A stretch of 64,000 nucleotides of DNA from Rhodopseudomonas palustris HaA2 (GCF_000013365.1 NC_007778.1:2914001-2978000); one strand, 5' to 3'; positions 51,272 through 62,011 are shown, counted from the stretch's first letter. Notes: generated by a model from the sequence alone, not told the origin. Made by a program: numbers and translations.

Positions 51272-53377
51272 ATGATCCAGGCTATCGTATTCCTGCCGCT
51301 GATCGGCGCGCTGATCGCCGCAATCATCGCGCTCGCTGGCGCCCATGCCCGGCACCCGAGCGGCGACACCATGGACCACGGCGATCATGGTCACGGCCAC
51401 GCCGCGCATGGTCATGCTGCGCACGGCCATGCCGCCGATGCGCACGCCCACGATGCGCACGCCCACGATGATCACGGCCACGACGATCACGGTCACGGTC
51501 CGGTCGAGCCCGCGGCGTTCGGTTCGCGCACGACCGAGGTGATCACCACCGCGCTGCTGATGATCTCCTGCGCGCTGTCCTGGGTGACGCTGGTCGACGT
51601 CGGCTTCATGCATCACGATGCCCGCGTCGCGCTGTTCCCGTGGATCAATTCCGGCGACCTGCAGGTCGCCTGGGCGCTGCGGGTCGACACCCTGACCGCG
51701 GTGATGCTCGTCGTGGTGACGACGGTGTCGTGCCTCGTCCATCTGTATTCGATCGGCTACATGCACGAGGACCCGCACCGGCCGCGGTTCTTCGGCTATC
51801 TGTCGCTGTTCACCTTCGCGATGCTGATGCTGGTGACCGCCGACAATCTGGTGCAGCTGTTCTTCGGCTGGGAAGGCGTCGGTCTGGCGAGCTACCTGCT
51901 GATCGGCTTCTGGTACCAGAAGCCGTCCGCCAATGCCGCCGCGATCAAGGCCTTCGTCGTCAACCGCGTCGGCGATTTCGGCTTCGCGCTGGGTATCTTC
52001 GCGATATTCATGCTGGTCGGCTCGACCGATTTCGACACCATCTTCGCGGCAGCGCCCGGGCTGACCGGCAAGACCATCAACTTCTTCGGGTGGAACGCCG
52101 ACGCGCTGACGCTGACCTGCCTGTTGCTGTTCATGGGCGCGATGGGCAAGTCAGCGCAGTTCCTGCTGCACACCTGGCTGCCGGACGCGATGGAAGGCCC
52201 GACGCCGGTGTCGGCGCTGATCCACGCCGCCACCATGGTCACCGCCGGCGTGTTCATGGTGGCGCGGCTGTCGCCGCTGTTCGAACTGGCTCCGAACGCG
52301 CAGGCCTTCGTGATGCTGATCGGCGGCACCACGGCGTTGTTCGCCGCGACGATCGGTCTGGTGCAGAACGACATCAAGCGGATCGTGGCGTATTCGACTT
52401 GTTCGCAGCTCGGCTACATGTTCGTGGCGATGGGCGCGGGCGCCTATTCGGTCGGCATGTTCCACCTGTTCACCCACGCCTTCTTCAAGGCGCTGCTTTT
52501 CCTGGGCGCCGGCTCGGTGATCCACGCGATGCACCACGAGCAGGACATCCGCCACATGGGCGGGCTGAAGGACAAGATCCCCTTCACCTACATCGTGATG
52601 GTGATCGGCACGCTGGCGCTGACCGGCTTCCCGCTGACCGCCGGCTACTTCTCCAAGGACGCGATCATCGAGTCCGCCTACGTCTCGCACAATCCGATGT
52701 CGTTCTACGGCTTCCTGATGACCGTCGTCGCCGCGCTGCTGACCTCGTTCTATTCGTGGCGGCTGATCTTCAAGACCTTCCACGGCGAGCCGCACGACCG
52801 GAAGCACTACGAGGCCGCGCACGAAAGCCCGCTGACGATGACGATCCCGCTGTTCGTGCTCGCGGTCGGCGCGCTGGCGGCCGGCTATCCGTTCAAGGAG
52901 CTGTTCGCCGGCCACGGCGTCGAGGAGTTCTTCCGCAATTCGCTGAAGATGCATCCCGGCATCATCGAGGAGATGCATCACATCCCGGCCGGGATCGCGT
53001 ATCTGCCGACGGTGATGATGGCGGTGGGCTTCCTGGTGTCGTGGATGTTCTACATCCGCCGGCCGTATCTGCCGGTCGAGCTCGCGACCCAGCATCCGCT
53101 GCTGTACAATTTCCTGCTCAACAAATGGTACTTCGACGAATTGTACGAGGTGATCTTCGTGCGGCCGGCGAAGTGGATCGGCCGGCAACTCTGGAAGAAG
53201 GGTGACGGCATGCTGATCGACGGCCTCGGCCCCGACGGCGTCTCGGCCCGGGTGCTCGACGTCACCCGCGGTGTCGTCAAGCTGCAGTCCGGCTATCTCT
53301 ACCACTACGCATTCGCGATGCTGATCGGCGTGGCCGGTCTGATCACCTGGTTCATGCTCGGCGGGGGAGGCCGCTAA
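51272..53377 (+). CDS. nuoL: NADH-quinone oxidoreductase subunit L with His-rich insert
   Basis: Distal proton-pumping antiporter-like subunit. The 701-residue protein is longer than the 613-residue E. coli one. Normal landmarks are present: [20 protein letters not shown], the [24 protein letters not shown] helix with the pump Lys region, and the long C-terminal lateral helix. After the first helix an insert of about 45 residues (31-76) holds 16 His in residues 36-75, with repeated HGHAAHG, AHAHD and DDHGH units. The insert is Gly/Ala/Asp/His only, as in zinc or nickel binding loops. Preceded by a 65-bp spacer. Confidence 0.95.
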   Translation: MIQAIVFLPLIGALIAAIIALAGAHARHPSGDTMDHGDHGHGHAAHGHAAHGHAADAHAHDAHAHDDHGHDDHGHGPVEPAAFGSRTTEVITTALLMISCALSWVTLVDVGFMHHDARVALFPWINSGDLQVAWALRVDTLTAVMLVVVTTVSCLVHLYSIGYMHEDPHRPRFFGYLSLFTFAMLMLVTADNLVQLFFGWEGVGLASYLLIGFWYQKPSANAAAIKAFVVNRVGDFGFALGIFAIFMLVGSTDFDTIFAAAPGLTGKTINFFGWNADALTLTCLLLFMGAMGKSAQFLLHTWLPDAMEGPTPVSALIHAATMVTAGVFMVARLSPLFELAPNAQAFVMLIGGTTALFAATIGLVQNDIKRIVAYSTCSQLGYMFVAMGAGAYSVGMFHLFTHAFFKALLFLGAGSVIHAMHHEQDIRHMGGLKDKIPFTYIVMVIGTLALTGFPLTAGYFSKDAIIESAYVSHNPMSFYGFLMTVVAALLTSFYSWRLIFKTFHGEPHDRKHYEAAHESPLTMTIPLFVLAVGALAAGYPFKELFAGHGVEEFFRNSLKMHPGIIEEMHHIPAGIAYLPTVMMAVGFLVSWMFYIRRPYLPVELATQHPLLYNFLLNKWYFDELYEVIFVRPAKWIGRQLWKKGDGMLIDGLGPDGVSARVLDVTRGVVKLQSGYLYHYAFAMLIGVAGLITWFMLGGGGR

Positions 53378-54894
53378 TGTCGGCTTCAATCATGACCTGG
53401 CCGGTGCTGTCGGTCGTCACCTTCCTGCCGCTGGTCGGCGCGGCGCTGGTCTATCTCGCTCGCGGCGATGACGAGGCGGCGCGCCGCAATGCGCGCTGGA
53501 TCTCGCTGTGGACTACGCTGATCACCTTCGCGGTGTCGCTGATCCTGGTCTGGCGCTTCGACGCCGCCGACCCGGGCTTCCAGTTCGTCGAGAAGGCGCC
53601 GTGGCTCGGCGCCACCATCGCCTTTCACATGGGCGTCGACGGCATTTCGCTGCCGTTCGTGATCCTGACCACCGCGCTGATGCCGTTCTGCATCCTCGCG
53701 AGCTGGAAGTCCATCACGGTGCGGGTGCGCGAATACATGATGGCGTTTCTGGTGCTGGAAACGCTGATGATCGGTACCTTCTCGGCGCTCGACCTGGTGC
53801 TGTTCTATCTGTTCTTCGAAGGCGGCCTGATCCCGATGTTCCTGATCATCGGCGTCTGGGGCGGCCCGCGCCGGGTGTACGCATCGTTCAAGTTCTTCCT
53901 CTACACGCTGCTCGGCTCGGTGCTGATGCTGCTGGCGATCATGGCGCTGTACTGGACGGCGGGCACCACTGACATCCCGACGCTGATGACCACCGCGATC
54001 CCGCGCAACCTGCAGACCTGGGCGTGGCTGGCGTTCTTCGCCTCGTTCGCGGTCAAGATGCCGATGTGGCCGGTGCACACCTGGCTGCCGGATGCGCATG
54101 TCGAGGCGCCGACCGCGGGCTCCGTGGTGCTCGCCGCGATCATGCTGAAGATGGGCGGCTACGGCTTCCTGCGATTCTCGCTGCCGATGTTCCCGGATGC
54201 CTCGGTGTATTTCGCACCGCTGGTGTTCAGCCTGTCGGTGATCGCGATCGTCTATACGTCGCTGGTCGCGCTGATGCAGGAGGATATCAAGAAGCTGATC
54301 GCGTACTCCTCGGTCGCGCATATGGGCTTCGTCACCATGGGCATCTTCGCCGGCAACACCCAGGGCGTCGCCGGCAGCGTGTTTCAGATGATCTCGCACG
54401 GCATCGTGTCGGGCGCGCTGTTCCTCTGCGTCGGCGTGATCTACGACCGCATGCACACCCGCGAGATCGCGGCCTATGGCGGCCTCGTCAACCGGATGCC
54501 GATCTACGCCTTCGTGTTCCTGGTGTTCACCATGGCCAATGTCGGCCTGCCGGGCACCTCGGGCTTCGTCGGCGAGTTCCTGACGCTGCTCGGCACCTTC
54601 CGCGTCAACGTGCCCACCGCGACCATCGCCACGCTCGGCGTGATCCTGTCGGCGGCCTATGCGCTGTGGCTCTACCGCAAGGTGGTGTTCGGCGCGTTGA
54701 CCAAGCCGGCGCTGGCCGACATCAAGGACCTGACCTGGCGGGAGGGGATCATCCTGGCGCCGCTGGTGGTGCTCACCATTCTGTTCGGCTTCTATCCGAA
54801 GCCGGTGCTGGACATGTCGGCCGCCTCGGTCCAGCAACTCGTCAACAATTACGCCGCCGCCGTGACTGCCGTGAAGGCAGCCGCGCTTCCGTAA
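53377..54894 (+). CDS. nuoM: NADH-quinone oxidoreductase subunit M
   Basis: Antiporter-like proton pump subunit, 505 residues, fourteen helices. The pump residues sit in [15 protein letters not shown]-like [21 protein letters not shown] (conserved Glu) and [28 protein letters not shown]. Start overlaps the nuoL stop by one base (TAATG). Confidence 0.96.
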   Translation: MSASIMTWPVLSVVTFLPLVGAALVYLARGDDEAARRNARWISLWTTLITFAVSLILVWRFDAADPGFQFVEKAPWLGATIAFHMGVDGISLPFVILTTALMPFCILASWKSITVRVREYMMAFLVLETLMIGTFSALDLVLFYLFFEGGLIPMFLIIGVWGGPRRVYASFKFFLYTLLGSVLMLLAIMALYWTAGTTDIPTLMTTAIPRNLQTWAWLAFFASFAVKMPMWPVHTWLPDAHVEAPTAGSVVLAAIMLKMGGYGFLRFSLPMFPDASVYFAPLVFSLSVIAIVYTSLVALMQEDIKKLIAYSSVAHMGFVTMGIFAGNTQGVAGSVFQMISHGIVSGALFLCVGVIYDRMHTREIAAYGGLVNRMPIYAFVFLVFTMANVGLPGTSGFVGEFLTLLGTFRVNVPTATIATLGVILSAAYALWLYRKVVFGALTKPALADIKDLTWREGIILAPLVVLTILFGFYPKPVLDMSAASVQQLVNNYAAAVTAVKAAALP

Positions 54895-54913
54895 CCGGCA
54901 AGGACCGCAAGCT

Positions 54914-56350
54914 ATGAATTTCGAAACTGCCGGTTATTCGCTGTTGCCGATCATGCCGGAGCTCGTGCTGGTGATCGGCTCGATGCTGCTGCTGATGGTC
55001 GGCGCCTATGGTGGCCAACGCACGACCGGCCTCGTTACGACCCTCGCGGTCGCGTTGCTGGTGCTGACCGGTGCGCTGGAATTGATGCTGCCGGCGGGCA
55101 GGCTCGTGACCTTCGGCGGCAGCTTCATCGTCGACGATTTCGCCCGCTTCCTGAAGGTACTGGCGCTGATCGGATCGGCTGTGACGCTGATCCTGTCGTC
55201 CGAGATCATGTCGAATCCGTCGCGGCGGATGTTCGAATATTCGATCCTGGTGCTGCTGTCGTCGGTCGGCATGATGCTGCTGATCTCGGCCGGCGACCTT
55301 ATCATGCTGTATCTCGGCCTCGAGCTGATGAGTCTGGCGCTCTACGTGGTGGCGGCGAGCAATCGCGAGGACGCCAAGTCGAACGAAGCCGGCATGAAGT
55401 ATTTCATCCTCGGCGCGTTGTCGTCAGGCATGCTGCTGTACGGCTGCTCGCTGATCTACGGCTTCACCGGCACGGTGCAGTTCGCCGGCATCGCCGCCGC
55501 CGCCAAGGACGGCAGTATCGGCCTGATCTTCGGCCTGGTGTTCCTGCTCGCCGGGCTGTGCTTCAAGGTCTCTGCGGTGCCGTTCCACATGTGGACGCCG
55601 GACGTCTACGAGGGCGCCCCGACCCCGGTGACGGCGTTCTTCGCCTCCGCCCCGAAGGTGGCGGGTCTGGCGGTGTTCACTCGCGTGACGCTGACGGCGT
55701 TTCCGGAGATCGTGCCGCAGTGGCAGCAGATCGTGGTGTTCGTCGCGATCGCCTCGATGGCGCTGGGTTCGTTCGCCGCGATCGGGCAGAAGAACATCAA
55801 GCGCCTGATGGCGTATTCGGCGATCGGCCATATCGGTTTCGCGCTGGTCGGCCTGTCGGCCGGCACCGTCGAGGGCGCGCAGGGCGTGATCGTCTACATC
55901 TCGATCTACGTGGCGATGACACTCGGCGCGTTCTCGGTGATCCTGGCGATGCGCCGCAATGGCTTGCATGTCGAGAACATCAGCGATTTCGCCGGCCTGT
56001 CGCGCACCAATCCGGCGCTGGCGTTCTTCTTCGCGATGCTGCTGTTCTCGATGGCGGGCATCCCGCCGCTCGCCGGCTTCTTCGCCAAATTCTACGTGTT
56101 CATGGCGGCGATCAAGGCCGGGCTGTTCGCGCTGGCGGTGATCGGCGTCGTCACCAGCGTGGTCGGCGCCTACTATTATCTGCTGATCATCAAGGTAATG
56201 TATTTCGACGAGCCGGCGCCGGGGATCGACCGGATGCGGCTCGAGCTGCGCGGCGTGCTCGCGGTCGCCGGGCTTTTCAACATGTTGTTCTTCCTCTATC
56301 CGGCGCCGCTGGTGAACGCCGCGAGCGCCGCAGCCAAGTCGCTGTTCTAG
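54914..56350 (+). CDS. nuoN: NADH-quinone oxidoreductase subunit N
   Basis: Third antiporter-like subunit, 478 residues. LMLYLGLELMSLALYVVAA and the FHMWTPDVYEGAPTPVTAFFASAPKVAG segment are typical. Its stop codon is followed directly, with no spacer, by the GTG start of birA. Confidence 0.96.
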   Translation: MNFETAGYSLLPIMPELVLVIGSMLLLMVGAYGGQRTTGLVTTLAVALLVLTGALELMLPAGRLVTFGGSFIVDDFARFLKVLALIGSAVTLILSSEIMSNPSRRMFEYSILVLLSSVGMMLLISAGDLIMLYLGLELMSLALYVVAASNREDAKSNEAGMKYFILGALSSGMLLYGCSLIYGFTGTVQFAGIAAAAKDGSIGLIFGLVFLLAGLCFKVSAVPFHMWTPDVYEGAPTPVTAFFASAPKVAGLAVFTRVTLTAFPEIVPQWQQIVVFVAIASMALGSFAAIGQKNIKRLMAYSAIGHIGFALVGLSAGTVEGAQGVIVYISIYVAMTLGAFSVILAMRRNGLHVENISDFAGLSRTNPALAFFFAMLLFSMAGIPPLAGFFAKFYVFMAAIKAGLFALAVIGVVTSVVGAYYYLLIIKVMYFDEPAPGIDRMRLELRGVLAVAGLFNMLFFLYPAPLVNAASAAAKSLF

Positions 56351-57166
56351 GTGGCGTTCACCCTCGGTCCGAAGGCGCGCGCGGCCGGCGTCGGCCTGAA
56401 GGTTTTCGACGAGACCGGCTCCACCAACGCCGACGCAATGGCATATGCCCGAGCGGGAGGGCGGACGCCTTGCTGGTTCGTGACGACAATGCAGACCGCG
56501 GGACGCGGTCGTCGCAATCGGGTCTGGGTGGCTCCGCGCGGCAATTTGGCCAGCTCCGTCTTCGAGAGCTTCAATGTCACCCCGGCCGTCGCCGCGACCC
56601 TCGGCTTTGCTGCAGGCGTCGCGCTCGAGAAGGCCTTGCGGGAGGTGAGCGTCGAGGCCGCAATGCGCTCGCCCAATTCCGCTGCGAACGATTATCGGCT
56701 GAAGTGGCCCAACGATATTCTGGCAGGCGGATCGAAGCTGGTCGGGATGAATCTCGAAGCCGAGACGTTGCCGGACGGACGCCTCGCCGTTGTGGTCGGA
56801 ATGGGCACGAACGTGGTCGCTGCGCCGGAAGGTCTTCCGACCGCGGTGACGTGCTTGAGCCAGCTCGGCGTGTCCGCCAGCGCGGAAGACGTATTTGCGG
56901 CGCTGTCGGATTCGTGGCACGAGATGCGCGGCATCTGGGATGACGGGCGTGGTTTCGCCAAGATCCGCGATCTCTGGCTGGATCGGGCCGCAGGGCTCGG
57001 TCAGACGGTTTCCATCCGGTCGGGCTCGTCGGTGGTTTCCGGGATATTCGACACCATCGATGAAACGGGCTGTATGGTCCTGATAACGTCCGATCGGAGA
57101 CGCATTCCGATCGCGGCCGGCGACGTCTATTTCGGCGATGCGGCGTCAGCAAAGGCTGCAGACTAA
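56351..57166 (+). CDS. birA: Biotin-[acetyl-CoA-carboxylase] ligase
   Basis: Attaches biotin to the carboxylase carrier protein via biotinoyl-AMP. The 271-residue protein has the GRGRRNRVW nucleotide loop, KWPNDIL, and a C-terminal SH3-like domain. It lacks the DNA-binding N-terminal domain of E. coli BirA, so it is a class I ligase with no repressor role. GTG start abuts the nuoN stop, and its stop overlaps the next gene (TAATG), so it is coupled to the nuo operon, an arrangement common in Rhizobiales. Confidence 0.92.
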   Translation: MAFTLGPKARAAGVGLKVFDETGSTNADAMAYARAGGRTPCWFVTTMQTAGRGRRNRVWVAPRGNLASSVFESFNVTPAVAATLGFAAGVALEKALREVSVEAAMRSPNSAANDYRLKWPNDILAGGSKLVGMNLEAETLPDGRLAVVVGMGTNVVAAPEGLPTAVTCLSQLGVSASAEDVFAALSDSWHEMRGIWDDGRGFAKIRDLWLDRAAGLGQTVSIRSGSSVVSGIFDTIDETGCMVLITSDRRRIPIAAGDVYFGDAASAKAAD

Positions 57167-58836
57167 TGGCACGACCCGACGATCTGGTTTTTGCACCGCT
57201 TGGCGGTGTCGGCGAAATCGGCATGAATTTGTCGATCTACGGGCTCGGCAACCGCCAGCAGCGGAGCTGGCTTGCGGTCGATCTCGGCGTGTCGTTCGGC
57301 GACGAGGAGCATCTGCCCGGCATCGATCTGATCATGCCGGACATCCGCTTTCTCGAGAAAGAGAAGAAGAACCTCGTTGGCATCGTGCTGACGCACGCCC
57401 ACGAGGATCATTTCGGCGCCATCATCGATCTGTGGCCGAAGCTGCGCTGTCCGATCTACGCCACCAAGTTCAGCGCCTCGCTGTTCGCCGCCAAGCTCGC
57501 GGCCGAGCGCACCACGCTGAAGATCCCGATCACCGTGGTGCCGTCCGGCGGCCGCATCGACCTCGGCCCGTTCAACGTCGAGTTCATCCCGGTCGCCCAT
57601 TCGATTCCGGAATCGCACGCGCTGGCGATCCGCACCTCGGCGGGGCTGGTGCTGCACACCGGCGACTGGAAGATCGACCCGACTCCCGTGGTCGGGCCGC
57701 CGACCGACGAGAAGCGGCTGCGCGAACTCGGCGACGAGGGCGTGCTGGCGCTGATCGGCGATTCCACCAACGCGGTGCGCGACGGCCACTCGCCGTCGGA
57801 GACCGAAGTGGGGGCGTCGCTGACCGGTCTGATCAAGGCCGCCAAAGGCCGCGTCGCAGTCACCACCTTCGCCTCCAATGTCGGGCGCATGCGCGCCGTC
57901 GCCGACGCCGCGAAGGCGGCGGGCCGGGAAGTGGTGCTGGTCGGGCGCGCGATGGATCGCGTCTCCCAGGTCGCGCGCGAGTGTGGTTATTTCGACGGGG
58001 TGCAGGGCTTTCGCGGCTCCGAATATTACGGGCATTTTCCGCCGGACAAGGTGCTGGCGCTGTGCACCGGCAGCCAGGGCGAGCCCCGCGCGGCGCTGGC
58101 GCGGATTGCGCGCGACGATCACCCCGACGTCACGCTGAACAAGGGCGACTGCGTGATCTTCTCCTCCCGCACCATTCCGGGCAACGAAAAGGCGGTCGGC
58201 AGCATCATCAACGGGCTGGTCAATCAGGGCATCGAGGTGATCACCGACCGCGATCATCTGGTGCACGTCTCCGGCCATCCGCGGCGCGAGGAATTGCGCG
58301 AGCTGATCTCGTGGGTGCGGCCGCAATTGCTGATTCCGGTGCACGGAGAAGCCCTGCATCTCAACGAGCACGCCAAGCTGGCGCGGCAGATGGGCGTGCC
58401 CAAGGTGCTGACCTGCCGCAACGGCGACCTGATCCGGCTCGGGCCGGGCGATCCGGCGATCATCGACCAATTGCCGGCTGGTCGGCTGTACAAGGATGGG
58501 ACCATCCTGGAAGAGGAAAAGTCGCGCGCGGTCGCCGAGCGTCGCAAGATGGCGTTCGCCGGGTGTGCCTTCGTGGCGCTGGCGCTGACGCAGGCAGGTG
58601 AGATGGTCGACGATCCGGAAGTCGAATTGATCGGCGTTCCGGAAAACAACAGTGCCGGCGAGCCGCTTGACGACATCGTGTTCGACGCCGTGGTCGCCAC
58701 CGTCGAGGGCCTGCCGAAAGCGCGCCGGCGCGATCCGGATGCCGTGGCCGAATCGGTGCGTCGCACCGTGCGCTCGACGGTGCAGGCGGAGTGGGGCAAG
58801 AAGCCGCTGTGTTTCGTGCACGTGCTGAAGGTTTGA
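57166..58836 (+). CDS. rnj: Ribonuclease J
   Basis: Metallo-beta-lactamase-fold ribonuclease with endo- and 5'-exonuclease activity in mRNA turnover and rRNA maturation. The 556-residue protein has the zinc motif THAHEDHFG (His77, His79, Asp81, His82), the beta-CASP domain and the SGHPRREELRELI C-terminal motif with HGE. Start overlaps the birA stop by one base. Confidence 0.93.
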   Translation: MARPDDLVFAPLGGVGEIGMNLSIYGLGNRQQRSWLAVDLGVSFGDEEHLPGIDLIMPDIRFLEKEKKNLVGIVLTHAHEDHFGAIIDLWPKLRCPIYATKFSASLFAAKLAAERTTLKIPITVVPSGGRIDLGPFNVEFIPVAHSIPESHALAIRTSAGLVLHTGDWKIDPTPVVGPPTDEKRLRELGDEGVLALIGDSTNAVRDGHSPSETEVGASLTGLIKAAKGRVAVTTFASNVGRMRAVADAAKAAGREVVLVGRAMDRVSQVARECGYFDGVQGFRGSEYYGHFPPDKVLALCTGSQGEPRAALARIARDDHPDVTLNKGDCVIFSSRTIPGNEKAVGSIINGLVNQGIEVITDRDHLVHVSGHPRREELRELISWVRPQLLIPVHGEALHLNEHAKLARQMGVPKVLTCRNGDLIRLGPGDPAIIDQLPAGRLYKDGTILEEEKSRAVAERRKMAFAGCAFVALALTQAGEMVDDPEVELIGVPENNSAGEPLDDIVFDAVVATVEGLPKARRRDPDAVAESVRRTVRSTVQAEWGKKPLCFVHVLKV

Positions 58837-58874
58837 GAGTCTATAACTAACAAGATCAAGAACGGAGGAGTGTC

Positions 58875-59279
58875 ATGCTGGGGCGGCTGAATCACGTGGC
58901 GATCGCGGTGAAGGATGCGGAGCAGGCGGCGAAGATCTACGGCGCCGCCTTCCAGGCCGAGATTTCCGAGGCGGTGCCGCTGCCGGAACACGGCGTCATC
59001 ACCGTGTTCGTGACGCTGCCCAACACCAAGATCGAGTTCATCCAGCCGCTCGGCGAAGCGTCGCCGATCGCCAAGTTTCTCGATCGCAACGCCGATGGCG
59101 GCATCCATCACGTCTGCTACGAAGTGCCGGACATCATCGCGGCGCGCGACACGCTGATCAAGGAAGGTGCGCGCGTGCTCGGCGACGGCCAGCCCAAGAT
59201 CGGCGCGCACGGCAAGCCGGTGCTGTTCCTGCATCCGAAGGATTTCTCGGGCGCGCTGGTCGAGATCGAGCAGTCGTAA
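58875..59279 (+). CDS. mce: Methylmalonyl-CoA epimerase
   Basis: Interconverts the 2R and 2S forms of methylmalonyl-CoA in propionyl-CoA metabolism. The 134-residue VOC-fold protein has the metal ligands in [16 protein letters not shown] and the ALVEIEQ end. GGAGGAG lies 6-8 nt before ATG. The B12-dependent mutase that would use it is not in the window. Confidence 0.93.
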   Translation: MLGRLNHVAIAVKDAEQAAKIYGAAFQAEISEAVPLPEHGVITVFVTLPNTKIEFIQPLGEASPIAKFLDRNADGGIHHVCYEVPDIIAARDTLIKEGARVLGDGQPKIGAHGKPVLFLHPKDFSGALVEIEQS

Positions 59280-59281
59280 TC

Positions 59282-59566
59282 ATGTTCAGCCAGATCGGCA
59301 GTCTGCTGGCGGTCTATTTCGTGCTGTGGTGGGTCGTGTTCTTCGTGACACTGCCGTTCGGGGTGCGCAATCGCACCGAGGTCGATACCGTGGACGACGA
59401 CGTGCCCGGCAGCGATCCGGGCGCCCCGGTGACGACGCTGCTGGCGCGCAAGGCGTTGTGGGCCACCGTGGCGTCGGCGGCGATCTTCGCGGTCGCGCTC
59501 TACGCCTATCGTTCGGGTTGGCTCGAGATCGGGCGGCTGTCGAAGCTGTTGGGATTTCCGCTGTAG
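59282..59566 (+). CDS. DUF1467 family membrane protein
   Basis: 94 residues with two membrane helices ([22 protein letters not shown] and [18 protein letters not shown]) linked by an acidic loop. The [14 protein letters not shown] segment is the DUF1467 hallmark. Function is unknown; the family regularly follows mce in Rhizobiales, as here with a 2-bp gap. Confidence 0.85.
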   Translation: MFSQIGSLLAVYFVLWWVVFFVTLPFGVRNRTEVDTVDDDVPGSDPGAPVTTLLARKALWATVASAAIFAVALYAYRSGWLEIGRLSKLLGFPL

Positions 59567-59628
59567 CGTCCGCTTGGGCGCGCCTCGCGATCGTCGCCTG
59601 CGCAAGCCCCACCCCGAGGGTGTCCGAG

Positions 59629-60945
59629 ATGAGTTTTACCGATATCGCCACCCGGGTTCACAACCACAACTACCGGATGGACCCCGTCGTCCGCACGCTG
59701 CTCGACACCGATTTCTACAAGCTGCTGATGCTGCAGCTGATCTGGATGAAGCATCGGGATACGCCGGTGACGTTCGGGGTGATCAACCGATCGAAATCGA
59801 TCCGGATCGCAGACGAGATCGATATCGGCGAATTGCGGGCGCAACTGGACCACGCGAGAACGCTTCGGCTGTCCAAGCGGGAAATGATCTGGCTGGCCGG
59901 CAATACGTTCTACGGCAAGAAGCAGATCTTCCGACCCGAATTTTTGTCCTGGCTCGAGACCTTCGCGCTGCCGGAATACGAGGTCGACGTTCGTAACGGC
60001 CAGTACGAACTTCGCTTCGCCGGGCCATGGTCGCTGACGACCATGTGGGAAATTCCGGCGCTTTCGATCATCAACGAGCTGCGCGCGCGCAAAGCGATGC
60101 GCAATATGGGGCGCTTCGAGCTCGACGTCCTTTATGCGCGCGCCAAGGCGAAGCTGTGGGGCAAAGTCGAGCGTCTGCAGGTGCTCAAGGCGGCCGGCCG
60201 GCTGAAGGTCGGTGATTTCGGCACGCGCCGTCGGCACGGCTATCTGTGGCAGAGATGGTGCTGCGAAGCCCTGCAGGAAGGCATCGGCGACGCCTTCATC
60301 GGCACCAGCAACGTCCACGTCGCCATGGAAATCGGCTCGGAAGCCATCGGCACGAACGCCCATGAACTTTCAATGGTCTATGCGGCGCTGGCCGGCGATG
60401 ACGATCAGATGGTGGCCGCGTCGCGCTACGCGGTGCTCGACGATTGGCGCCACCTGTATGACGGCAACCTGCTGGTGATCCTGCCGGACACCTATGGGAC
60501 GACCTCGTTCCTGCGCAATGCGCCCGACTGGGTGGCGGATTGGACCGGCGCGCGCCCGGACAGCAAGCCGCCGATCGCGGGGGGCGACGAGTTCATCGAC
60601 TGGTGGAAAGCGAATGGTCGGGACCCGAAGGAGAAGCTCCTCGTCCTGTCCGACGGCATGGATATCGACTCGATCGAGCAGTCATTCCGGCATTTCAAGG
60701 ATCGCGTCCGGGTCAGCTTCGGCTGGGGCACCAACCTGACCAACGATTTCCGCGGCTGCGCGCCGAACGGCGGCAATGCTCTCGATCCGATCTCGCTGGT
60801 GTGCAAGGTCGTCGAGGCGGCCGGTCGCCCGGCCGTGAAACTGTCCGACAACCCGACGAAGGCGACGGGTCCCGACGCGGATGTCGGGCGTTATCTTCAA
60901 ATCTTCGGGACGGAAGGCATGACGGATCACGCCGTCGACGTGTAG
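59629..60945 (+). CDS. pncB: Nicotinate phosphoribosyltransferase
   Basis: Salvages nicotinate into NAD by making nicotinate mononucleotide from PRPP with ATP. The 438-residue protein has the [13 protein letters not shown] start, the histidine phosphorylation region around [11 protein letters not shown] and [12 protein letters not shown], and the SDGMD and [10 protein letters not shown] loops. ATG 59629 (MSFTDIA) is the family start; the frame is open upstream without similarity. Confidence 0.93.
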   Translation: MSFTDIATRVHNHNYRMDPVVRTLLDTDFYKLLMLQLIWMKHRDTPVTFGVINRSKSIRIADEIDIGELRAQLDHARTLRLSKREMIWLAGNTFYGKKQIFRPEFLSWLETFALPEYEVDVRNGQYELRFAGPWSLTTMWEIPALSIINELRARKAMRNMGRFELDVLYARAKAKLWGKVERLQVLKAAGRLKVGDFGTRRRHGYLWQRWCCEALQEGIGDAFIGTSNVHVAMEIGSEAIGTNAHELSMVYAALAGDDDQMVAASRYAVLDDWRHLYDGNLLVILPDTYGTTSFLRNAPDWVADWTGARPDSKPPIAGGDEFIDWWKANGRDPKEKLLVLSDGMDIDSIEQSFRHFKDRVRVSFGWGTNLTNDFRGCAPNGGNALDPISLVCKVVEAAGRPAVKLSDNPTKATGPDADVGRYLQIFGTEGMTDHAVDV

Positions 60946-61491
60946 TCGATTCGCAGCGAGGAATTCGCCGGCGCTCCGGGCGCCGCGTCGCGCGGCTTGC
61001 GGTACGATTCGTGTTCTGCATGCGAGCCTGTGTCGACTGCGCCCGCAGCGCGATCAGCGGATGATCTGTCGCGAGGATTCGCGCGCGAGAAGAACCAGGC
61101 CGAGCGCGTCCTGAAAAAGAAAAAGCAGGGCGGGTGCCCTGCTGAAAAACTGTGTCGACCCTAGTATTTTCCCGAATTATTTGGATTTATTGTTTTGTTT
61201 GACGGGCGACGCTGCATTTTTGCGCGTCAGGGTTCCTCCCGAGACTTGGACCGCCAGACCTCGCCCGAAGGCTAAGTCTGTTGTTACACTCGTAGCCTAA
61301 GTTTTTTGACTTGTCACCATTTACGGCAACGAATGTTCAAAATTAAGGCACCGGGTGAAACGAACGAAAACTTGCCAGCTGCCTTTGAACCTCCTTCTCG
61401 TTCGCGATGGACGGGTCCGGTGCGGTGAAGTCGCCGCAATCGACAGCGGTATTTCTGCATGATATTTCGGCATGGTGGAGGACAGGCCGTG
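60946..61491. other. AT-rich intergenic region before copper operon
   Basis: About 545 bases without a credible gene. 61150-61350 is unusually AT-rich for this genome and should hold the promoter of the copper operon: TTGACT at 61306-61311 is a possible -35 but its -10 is poor. TACACTCGTA (61285-61294) lies just upstream and resembles a BlaI/CopY-type operator (TACAnnTGTA, one mismatch). A strong minus-strand terminator lies at 61111-61143. Confidence 0.4.
61111..61143 (-). terminator. Intrinsic terminator on the minus strand without an upstream gene
   Basis: The minus strand reads AGCAGGGC-ACCC-GCCCTGCT followed by TTTTCTTTTTC. No minus-strand CDS precedes it, so it may end a small RNA starting within 61150-61400, or back up pncB termination on the plus strand. 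Confidence 0.7.
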
Positions 61492-61872
61492 ATGCGCCGA
61501 CGTCTCAGGCGGACGATTCCGATCTTTGCGCTGGCGTTGCTGGTGCAACTGCTGTCGCCGATCGGCGCGTTCCGCTTTGTCGCCTTTGCGGTCGCCGATC
61601 CGCACAATGCCGTTCACCTTTGCTCGGCGATGGCGCCTGCGGACGATGGCGAGCCCCAGCCGGCCGACCGGTCGCATGAAGGCGCCTGCTGCGCGGTCTG
61701 CTCGGTGGGGCTCGGCGGCGGTCCGACGCCTGCGCCGGCGACCCAGGATTTCGCCGTTATCGAACGTCCGCATCAGCGCCTGATCTGGTCGCTGACGGAG
61801 CCGGCGCCTCCCACCTCCCGCGCCGGCGTCAACGCGCAGGCCCGTGCGCCACCCCTAGGCCCCGCCGCTTAG
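61492..61872 (+). CDS. DUF2946-like small exported protein, copy 2
   Basis: A 126-residue protein with a basic N-terminus, one hydrophobic segment (IPIFALALLVQLLSPIGAF) and a short domain with His and Cys residues: HLCSAM and HEGACCAVCSVG. The CCxxC cluster suggests metal binding. A GTG 3 nt before the ATG is equally well placed behind GGAGG. It opens a group of copper genes, which supports a copper-related role for the family; function is not established. Confidence 0.65.
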   Translation: MRRRLRRTIPIFALALLVQLLSPIGAFRFVAFAVADPHNAVHLCSAMAPADDGEPQPADRSHEGACCAVCSVGLGGGPTPAPATQDFAVIERPHQRLIWSLTEPAPPTSRAGVNAQARAPPLGPAA

Positions 61873-62011
61873 CAATCCACGCGGCTGCAGCGTGCGCGCG
61901 CAGCCATTCTCCAGCAGTTCAGCGGACCGGAGCGAGGGCGGATGCGTCGCGCATCGGCTGTGCTTGGTCCGCTTCATTCCCACCCCATTCCATCCCAACG
62001 AGGATCCGACC

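Noticed and set aside
51383-51500. Repetitive CATGGTCATG/CACGCC sequence as a CRISPR or tandem-repeat locus
   Set aside because: It is coding sequence for the His-rich insert of NuoL and stays in frame; there are no spacers of fixed length.
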